From: Allobosea sp. ASV33
GTDB taxonomy: Bacteria > Pseudomonadota > Alphaproteobacteria > Rhizobiales > Beijerinckiaceae
Direction: 5' to 3'
Assembly: GCF_016428755.1 (NCBI RefSeq)
Contig: NZ_JAELTI010000004.1
Location: 1 to 64,000, forward strand
DNA: 64,000 bases
Positions 59,371 through 64,000 of the stretch are shown one piece after another. The notes below the pieces were generated by a model, which did not search any database, was not told the DNA's origin, and was given only the letters and a program-made list of their open reading frames with translations. The translations under genes and the position numbers were made by a program. Every line of letters starts with the position of its first letter. Positions within the stretch are counted from its first letter, which is position 1.

Positions 59371-60393
59371 ATGCCGGTTTCCTCCGACGCTAAACGCCCT
59401 TCCTCGACGACGCGACTGCGCCGCGTTTCGTCAGACGAACTCACGATCCGCCGCATCCGCCACGGCCGCTCCTTCGGCTATCGCGATGCGGAAGGCCGCA
59501 AGATCAGCGACGAGGAGACGCTGGCCCGCATTCGCTCGCTGGCGATCCCGCCGGCCTATCAGGACGTCCGTATCGCAGCCGATCCGCGGGCTCATCTGCA
59601 GGCGATCGGCCATGACGAGGCCGGCCGCATCCAGCATCGCTACCATCCCGATTGGGAGAAGGTGCGCGAGCGGCGCAAGCTCAAGCGGCTCGCCCGCCTG
59701 ATCGAAGCCCTGCCGAAGCTGCGCGCCCGCATCGCTGCCGACGTCAAGGCGCGAACGCTATCACGCGACAAGGCGCTGGCCTGCGCCGCCGCCATCATCG
59801 ACCGCGGCCATCTGCGCGTCGGCAACGAAACCTATGCCAGGAAGAATGGCAGCCACGGCACCTCGACCCTGCTCAAACGCCATGTCTCGCTGACGGGCAC
59901 GCGGGTCGCGCTGCATTTCCGCGGCAAGAGCGGCAAGGAGATTTCCTGCGTGATCGACGATGCGCCGCTGGCGCGTGCGATCGCGCGGATCACCACCCTG
60001 CCCGGCCGGCGCCTGCTGCAACATCGGAGCGAAGACGGCTCCGTCGCGCCAATCCATGCGTCCGAGATCAACGCCTATCTCAAACGCGCCTGCGGCTTGC
60101 CGGTCAGCAGCAAGGACCTGCGCATGCTCGCCGCCAATGCAGCCGCAGCCGAACTGCTGCTCGCCGGCGAGGCGGTGGCGAGCGAAGCCGGACGCAAGCG
60201 CCAGCTCGCCGATATCATGCGCTCGATCTCGGAGAAGCTGGTCAACACGCCGGCCGTCGTCCGAAAGAGCTATGTCCACGCGATCGTCATCGACGCCTAT
60301 GCCAGCGGCCGCCTGCAGAAGACCTATGCGAAGGCGCGCGCCAAGCCCGGCTGTTCGCGCATCGAGCGCGCGCTTGGGCTGCTGGCAGCCTGA
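59371..60393 (+). CDS. DNA topoisomerase IB (eukaryotic/poxvirus-like)
   Basis: The 340-residue enzyme relaxes supercoils by a transient 3'-phosphotyrosine nick. It has an N-terminal DNA-binding part with 'LAIPPAYQDVRIAADPRAHL' and 'GRIQHRYHPDWEKVRERRKL'. The catalytic part has 'RGHLRVGNETYARKNGSHGT' with the first active-site Arg, 'KDLRMLAANAAAAELLL' with a later Arg, and 'NTPAVVRKSYVHAIVI' with the nucleophilic Tyr. A perfect EcfG-type promoter lies 30 bases upstream of the start, so expression should rise under general stress. Confidence 0.92.
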   Translation: MPVSSDAKRPSSTTRLRRVSSDELTIRRIRHGRSFGYRDAEGRKISDEETLARIRSLAIPPAYQDVRIAADPRAHLQAIGHDEAGRIQHRYHPDWEKVRERRKLKRLARLIEALPKLRARIAADVKARTLSRDKALACAAAIIDRGHLRVGNETYARKNGSHGTSTLLKRHVSLTGTRVALHFRGKSGKEISCVIDDAPLARAIARITTLPGRRLLQHRSEDGSVAPIHASEINAYLKRACGLPVSSKDLRMLAANAAAAELLLAGEAVASEAGRKRQLADIMRSISEKLVNTPAVVRKSYVHAIVIDAYASGRLQKTYAKARAKPGCSRIERALGLLAA

Positions 60394-60455
60394 CATCGCG
60401 GGAACAATGCCGCCGCTGAGAGCTTGCTCCTGAAACCCTTCAAAGGAGAGCCGCT

Positions 60456-60749
60456 ATGGCCCAGATCGACAAAAAGAGCGAAAATCCCGCACGGCTCGAA
60501 GACGTGCCCACGCCTATCGATGCCAGCCAGAGCGTCCTCGACGCCGACCTCGCCGAGAGCCGTCGCGTCAGCGACCGCACCAATGTCCATGATGCCGGCA
60601 GCGACGCCAACGACACGCCGGACGGGCTGACGGAATCGGAAGAGGCCGTGCGGCAGGCAGCCGAGGACGTGCCGGTGGGCCGGCCGCTGCGCGGCAACAC
60701 CGAGTCGATCCCGGTTTTCGATCGCGGCTCGCTGCCGCCGAAGATCTGA
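60456..60749 (+). CDS. Small acidic hypothetical protein (97 residues)
   Basis: The protein is hydrophilic and Asp/Glu/Ser-rich ('IDASQSVLDADLAESRRVSD', 'GLTESEEAVRQAAEDVPVGR'), has no membrane segment or signal and is probably disordered. The ATG has AAAGGAGAG six bases upstream. It lies 62 bases after topoisomerase IB and may share its stress promoter. I recognise no family. Confidence 0.7.
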   Translation: MAQIDKKSENPARLEDVPTPIDASQSVLDADLAESRRVSDRTNVHDAGSDANDTPDGLTESEEAVRQAAEDVPVGRPLRGNTESIPVFDRGSLPPKI

Positions 60750-60768
60750 GCCCGGGGAAGGCAGCCCG

Positions 60769-60918
60769 ATGACTGGCGATTGGGGCTTCGTCGTCTGGAT
60801 CCTGCTGATCGGCGTTCCGATCGGGATCGTACTGTCGACTATGTGGGCGCGCTCGCGCGATGCGGGAGGCGCCATGCTCGACAAGCCTGGTGCCGACGAT
60901 CCGCGCGATCCCATCTAG
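60769..60918 (+). CDS. Small membrane protein (49 residues)
   Basis: A short frame with ATG at 60769 and TAG at 60918. Residues 7-24 form one hydrophobic segment ('FVVWILLIGVPIGIVLST'), followed by a polar tail 'GGAMLDKPGADDPRDPI'. GGGGAAGG lies seven bases upstream, and it follows the previous gene by 19 bases. This layout supports a real membrane microprotein; its function is unknown. Confidence 0.6.
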   Translation: MTGDWGFVVWILLIGVPIGIVLSTMWARSRDAGGAMLDKPGADDPRDPI

Positions 60919-61009
60919 CCGCGGGCGGAGCCGTCGCTGCCCGGCCGACCCACTGCCGTCGCGCAACACATTCCCATTGTTCGGCTTTTCCTTTTTCGAC
61001 TTTTATCCG

Positions 61010-61035
61010 GGAACCGGGAGGCCCGATTCGGCGTT
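61010..61035 (+). promoter_or_regulatory. EcfG-type promoter of the 68-residue protein
   Basis: GGAAC, 17 bases, CGTT, an exact match, 35 bases before the ATG at 61070. Confidence 0.68.
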
Positions 61036-61069
61036 CCGTCGCCGCTGAATCTTCGCGGCGGAGGCGGAT

Positions 61070-61276
61070 ATGGACGAAGAGAGGATCACGCGGATCGCGC
61101 GGGCGATGTGCCGGGCGGCACGGCTCGACCCCGACAAGCCGGCCGGCAATGCCGGCCCCTACACGATGTCGATGCGGGAGCCGGGCCACGAGACGCCGCA
61201 GCCCGCCTGGATGCTGTTTCGCCGCGAGGCGGCCCTGTTCGCGACGCGCCATCGCGACGTCGCCGTCCGGCTCTGA
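61070..61276 (+). CDS. Small hypothetical protein (68 residues)
   Basis: The protein has a basic N-terminal helix ('MDEERITRIARAMCRAARLD'), a proline-rich middle and a C-terminal helix ('WMLFRREAALFATRHRDVAV'). The ATG has GGCGGAGG a few bases upstream. An EcfG-type promoter precedes it and a terminator follows, so it is probably a single stress-induced gene. No family was recognised. Confidence 0.68.
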   Translation: MDEERITRIARAMCRAARLDPDKPAGNAGPYTMSMREPGHETPQPAWMLFRREAALFATRHRDVAVRL

Positions 61277-61327
61277 GACAATTTCGGAAGCGGCCACTCG
61301 CCTGCATGCGACGGTGGCTATCACGAG

Positions 61328-61362
61328 GCCCGGCCCTCCCTGCGGAGGCCGGGCTTCTTATT
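61328..61362 (+). terminator. Terminator after the 68-residue protein gene
   Basis: Arms GCCCGGCCCTCC and GGAGGCCGGGC (one bulge) with loop CTGC, followed by TTCTTATT. It ends 12 bases before the hemC stop, so it may also act for hemC transcripts. Confidence 0.75.
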
Positions 61363-61373
61363 GTGCCGCTCGA

Positions 61374-62312
61374 CTACAGCGACTTGAAGCTCGGATAATG
61401 ACTGCGATAGCTCTTTTCGAGGATCGCAACGCCGCCCCGTTCCTTCAGAGTCTGCGCGACAGAGAGGCCGAGCTGGCGCGCCTGATCCGGCGGCGCGCTC
61501 TGATCAGCGACGACGCGCTCCGTGCCTTCGATCGAGGTCACCTGCGCGTGCAGCGTCAGGCGACCATCCTGCCAGGTCGCGCAGGCGCCGACCGGCAGGC
61601 TGCAGCCAGCCCCCAGCGCATGCATCATCTCGCGCTCGGCCTCGGCCTCTGCGCGGGCCTTCGGACATTCGATCGCCTTCAGCACCTCGATCACCGCCGT
61701 ATCCTCGGCGCGGGCTTCGAGCCCGAGCGCGCCCTGTCCCACCGCATAGGGGAAGAGCGAAGGCGCGAGCACCTCCGAGGATGCGCCGTCCATACCAAGC
61801 CGGCGCAGGCCGGCATGGGCGAGAATGACGGCATCGAGCGCGTCCTCGCCACCGATCTTGGCGAGGCGCGGCCCGACATTGCCGCGGATCGGGACGACGG
61901 TGACGTCCGGCCGCAGGTTCAGGATCTGGGCGCGGCGGCGCAGCGAGCCCGTGCCGACGCGCGCACCCTGGCGCAGCGAGTCCATGGTCGCGCCGCAGAG
62001 CGCATCGCGCGGGTCCTCGCGCGGCGGCACCGAGGCGAGCACGAGGCCCTCATGCAAGGTGGTCGGCAGGTCCTTCAGCGAATGGACGACGAAATCGACC
62101 TCGCGCTTGACCAATTGCTGCTCGTGCTCGACGGCGAAGACGCCGACCATGCCGAACTGGTGGAACTCGGAAACGCGGTCGCGATCGGCGATCGTGGCGA
62201 TCTGGCAAAGGGTGAATTCCGTCTGCGGAAACTTCTCCCGGATCAGACCCATGACGTGGTTGGTCTGGGCCATCGCCAGCGGGCTGCGGCGCGTGCCGAT
62301 CCTCAGATGCAT
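61374..62312 (-). CDS. hemC: Hydroxymethylbilane synthase (porphobilinogen deaminase)
   Basis: HemC joins four porphobilinogen molecules into hydroxymethylbilane on the way to haem and related tetrapyrroles. The 312-residue protein has 'IGTRRSPLAMAQTNHVMGL', 'VVHSLKDLPT' with the catalytic Asp, 'VGTGSLRRRAQIL' with substrate-binding Arg, 'PIRGNVGPRLAKI' and the dipyrromethane-cofactor Cys in 'GAGCSLPVGA'. The usual 'GGKGLF' loop is 'GMVGVF', so it is a divergent member. The ATG at 62312 begins the recognisable protein. Confidence 0.88.
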   Translation of the reverse strand: MHLRIGTRRSPLAMAQTNHVMGLIREKFPQTEFTLCQIATIADRDRVSEFHQFGMVGVFAVEHEQQLVKREVDFVVHSLKDLPTTLHEGLVLASVPPREDPRDALCGATMDSLRQGARVGTGSLRRRAQILNLRPDVTVVPIRGNVGPRLAKIGGEDALDAVILAHAGLRRLGMDGASSEVLAPSLFPYAVGQGALGLEARAEDTAVIEVLKAIECPKARAEAEAEREMMHALGAGCSLPVGACATWQDGRLTLHAQVTSIEGTERVVADQSAPPDQARQLGLSVAQTLKERGGVAILEKSYRSHYPSFKSL

Positions 62313-62418
62313 GATCTCAAAACTTTCGGGTCCTGTCCGGCCGGGCCGGTTATTGCGGCGGTCTATAACAGGGGGGCGCCGGGCTGACGAGTGCGGCGCA
62401 AGCCCAAGCTGCGCTGGA

Positions 62419-63885
62419 TCAATCGCGGGCGGCTGCCGGCCGGCCCTGCTGCCGCATCGTCGCCATCGCCTGCCTCAGCACCTCGATGACGCGCGGGTCG
62501 CGCGACTGGGCGACGTTGAAGCGCATGAAGCTGCCGGCCGTCTGGGCGACGCTGAAGACATTGCCGGGCGCCAGCACCACGCCCTGCATCACGGCGAGTT
62601 GCGCCAGTTCGGCGGAATCGATGCCTTCAGGCAAGCGGCACCAGAGATAGAAGCCGCCGCGCGGCATCAGCCAGGGGCGAATCCCGAGCGTTTCAAGCCT
62701 TGCGGCGACCTCGCGCCGCGCCTGGGCGAGGCGGCGGTGCAGCTCTTCCATATGCTTGCGGTAGCTTCCGCCGGCGAGAACACCCGCCAGCAATTCCGTC
62801 GAGACCGGACTGGGGCCGCCGAAATTGGTCGCGACCTGCAGGTCGACGAGCCCTTCGATCCAGTCGGAGCGCGCAGCGATATAGCCGCAGCGCGTGGCGG
62901 CCGATAGCGTCTTCGAAAAGCTGCCGATCCGGATGACACGCTCCAGCCCGTCGAGCGCCGCCAATCGCGACGACGATTCCGGCTCGAAATCGGCGAAGAT
63001 GTCGTCCTCGACGATGATCATGTCGTTGGCAGCGGCGGCGCTGAGAACGCGAAAGGCGGCCTGCGGCGACAGGCCGGCGCCGGTCGGGTTGTGCAATCCG
63101 GAATTGGTCAGGTAGAGGCGCGGGCGCTCGGCCGCCACGACGGTCTCGAACGCCGTGATGTCCGGACCCGAGGGCGTATAGGGCACGCTCAGCACACGCA
63201 CCTGATGCGCTCGCAGCAACGCCTGGAAGTTGAAGTAGCAGGGATCGTCGACGAGGACGGCGTCGCCCGGCCGCAGCAGGAAACGGCAGATCAGGTCGAG
63301 CGCCTGCGTGCCCGAGCCGGTCAGCATGAGCTGTTCCGGCGCAACCGCGAGCCCGGCCTCGGCGAAGCGCCCGAGCAGGAGCCGGCGCAGGACGGAAGCG
63401 CCGCGCGTGCCGCCGTAATCGGTGAGGATCGCGCCATCGGCACGGGCCAGCGCCCGGAAGCCGCGGCGCAAGGCCTCGTCCGGCATCCAGTCGGGCGGGA
63501 GCCAGCCGCAGCCCGGCTTCAGCGCACCGGGCTCGGCATCGAGCGACTGGCGCGAGACCCAGAACGGATCGACGGCGAGTTCCTGCGGCGAAGCGGCCTG
63601 CGTCAGCGCCAATGGCGGCAGGCCACCGCCGGTGACATAGAAGCCCGAGCCCTGGCGCGCGCGGATCAGCCCCTCGGCGGCGAGACGGTCATAGGCCTCG
63701 ACGACGGTGGAGGGCGAGACCTTCATCGTGGTGGCGAAGCGGCGGATCGAGGGCAAGCGATCGCCAGGCGCCAGCGCCCGTGCCGCCAACCGGCCGCGGA
63801 TCGCGGCCATCACAGCGTCGGTGCGCGTCGATACGGCTCCGCTCCCAAAGAGTGTATGGTCATTCATAGCCATACAGTTTGCCAT
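62419..63885 (-). CDS. MocR-type regulator (GntR winged helix plus aminotransferase-like domain)
   Basis: The 488-residue protein has a GntR DNA-binding domain at about residues 20-88 ('MAAIRGRLAARALAPGDRLP', 'VSPSTVVEAYDRLAAEGLIR'). A fold-type I aminotransferase domain follows, with 'LTGSGTQALDLICRFLLRPG', 'LTNSGLHNPTGAG' and the PLP lysine in 'IGSFSKTLSAATRCGYIA'. Such proteins sense PLP or amino compounds and usually regulate a divergent gene. The start is uncertain between ATGs at 63885, 63873 and 63867; no ribosome site separates them. Confidence 0.85.
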   Translation of the reverse strand: MANCMAMNDHTLFGSGAVSTRTDAVMAAIRGRLAARALAPGDRLPSIRRFATTMKVSPSTVVEAYDRLAAEGLIRARQGSGFYVTGGGLPPLALTQAASPQELAVDPFWVSRQSLDAEPGALKPGCGWLPPDWMPDEALRRGFRALARADGAILTDYGGTRGASVLRRLLLGRFAEAGLAVAPEQLMLTGSGTQALDLICRFLLRPGDAVLVDDPCYFNFQALLRAHQVRVLSVPYTPSGPDITAFETVVAAERPRLYLTNSGLHNPTGAGLSPQAAFRVLSAAAANDMIIVEDDIFADFEPESSSRLAALDGLERVIRIGSFSKTLSAATRCGYIAARSDWIEGLVDLQVATNFGGPSPVSTELLAGVLAGGSYRKHMEELHRRLAQARREVAARLETLGIRPWLMPRGGFYLWCRLPEGIDSAELAQLAVMQGVVLAPGNVFSVAQTAGSFMRFNVAQSRDPRVIEVLRQAMATMRQQGRPAAARD

Positions 63886-63895
63886 GAATGTATCG
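63853..63895. promoter_or_regulatory. Overlapping inverted repeats at the MocR-type gene start
   Basis: TGTATGG (63853-63859) and CCATACA (63870-63876) form a perfect inverted repeat around ten bases. CATTCATAGC and GCCATGAATG form a second one in the same stretch. This is a probable autoregulatory site overlapping the possible start codons. Confidence 0.5.
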
Positions 63896-63965
63896 TTCTG
63901 TCGCTGGCTTCGTCAGGCCCTCACGCCTAGAGCACGGCTTCCCGCGAAAGGGCAGGACAGGTCAC

Positions 63966-64000
63966 ATGATGAAGGATTGGGGCGGCAAGGGCTGGGGCAG
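63966..64000 (+). CDS. Start of an unidentified protein (partial)
   Basis: A frame opens with ATGATG at 63966 and continues past the window end; the visible start is 'MMKDWGGKGWG', rich in Gly and Trp. GGACAGG lies upstream. It is divergent from the MocR-type regulator and may be its target. Too little is visible to name it. Confidence 0.35.
   Translation, partial: MMKDWGGKGWG

Noticed and set aside
60401-60425. GGAAC-N16-GCTT before the 97-residue protein
   Set aside because: The -10 element matches only two of four positions. Read-through from topoisomerase IB is more likely.
1-64000. tRNA, rRNA, CRISPR, insertion sequences, prophage
   Set aside because: No cloverleaf-like gene, repeat-spacer array, transposase or phage gene was recognised. 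The palindromes are REP-like elements, not transposons with genes.

Overview
The window is high-GC chromosomal DNA (about two thirds G+C by eye) with dense, short-gapped operons. Gene content and signals point to an alphaproteobacterium of the order Hyphomicrobiales (Rhizobiales), probably close to Bosea. The pointers are EcfG-type general-stress promoters (GGAAC-N16/17-CGTT), a zwf-pgl-eda Entner-Doudoroff cluster, a five-enzyme histidine-utilisation (hut) locus using HutF plus HutG, oligopeptide and NitT/TauT transporters, and families of 'gtcattccgg...ccggaatgac' intergenic palindromes. The genus is an inference. I saw no rRNA, tRNA, CRISPR array, insertion sequence, prophage or origin.

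Layout. 0-4.3 kb: end of a PLP-dependent dehydratase-like gene, a GNAT acetyltransferase, an M15-type peptidase, a repeat-filled gap, an M20 amidohydrolase and an FAD oxidoreductase. 4.3-7.2 kb: eda, pgl and zwf on the minus strand. 7.4-12.8 kb: a complete peptide ABC transporter (two ATPases, two permeases, binding protein). 13.0-19.8 kb: a three-gene operon with a transglutaminase-DUF2126 protein, a circularly permuted ATP-grasp/alpha-E fusion and a second transglutaminase. 19.8-27.7 kb: single genes (HxlR regulator with divergent oxidoreductase, aldehyde dehydrogenase, stress-type small proteins, PAP2 phosphatase, lipid kinase, third transglutaminase-like protein, PRC-barrel protein, glycine-zipper lipoprotein). 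27.7-35.9 kb: hutC-hutF facing hutI-hutH-hutG-hutU-hutD. 36.0-38.3 kb: two divergent citrate synthase homologues, one with an N-terminal DNA-binding domain. 38.4-44.8 kb: CFA-type methyltransferase, NitT/TauT transporter with an embedded mug gene, and a divergent ThDP enzyme. 45.0-49.3 kb: acetylpolyamine deacetylase, TetR regulator, acyl-CoA dehydrogenase, diguanylate cyclase. 49.5-51.2 kb: a small secreted protein and an outer-membrane barrel flank an AT-rich gap. 51.2-59.2 kb: a peptide transporter without ATPases together with three amide/peptide hydrolases. 59.3-64 kb: topoisomerase IB, small proteins, hemC, a MocR-type regulator and the start of one more gene.

How the parts work together. 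The hut locus carries the five steps from histidine to glutamate. Its two 12-bp operator cores (TTGCATATGCAA) recur exactly once more, in front of the NitT/TauT transporter and the ThDP enzyme 13 kb away, which suggests an enlarged HutC regulon. Five perfect and two near-perfect EcfG-type promoters precede a small membrane protein, a PNPOx-like protein, the PRC-barrel protein, the lipoprotein, the CFA methyltransferase, topoisomerase IB and a 68-residue protein. They look like pieces of one general-stress regulon. In all three ABC transporter loci a palindromic repeat lies directly after the binding-protein gene, which may help set high binding-protein and low permease expression.
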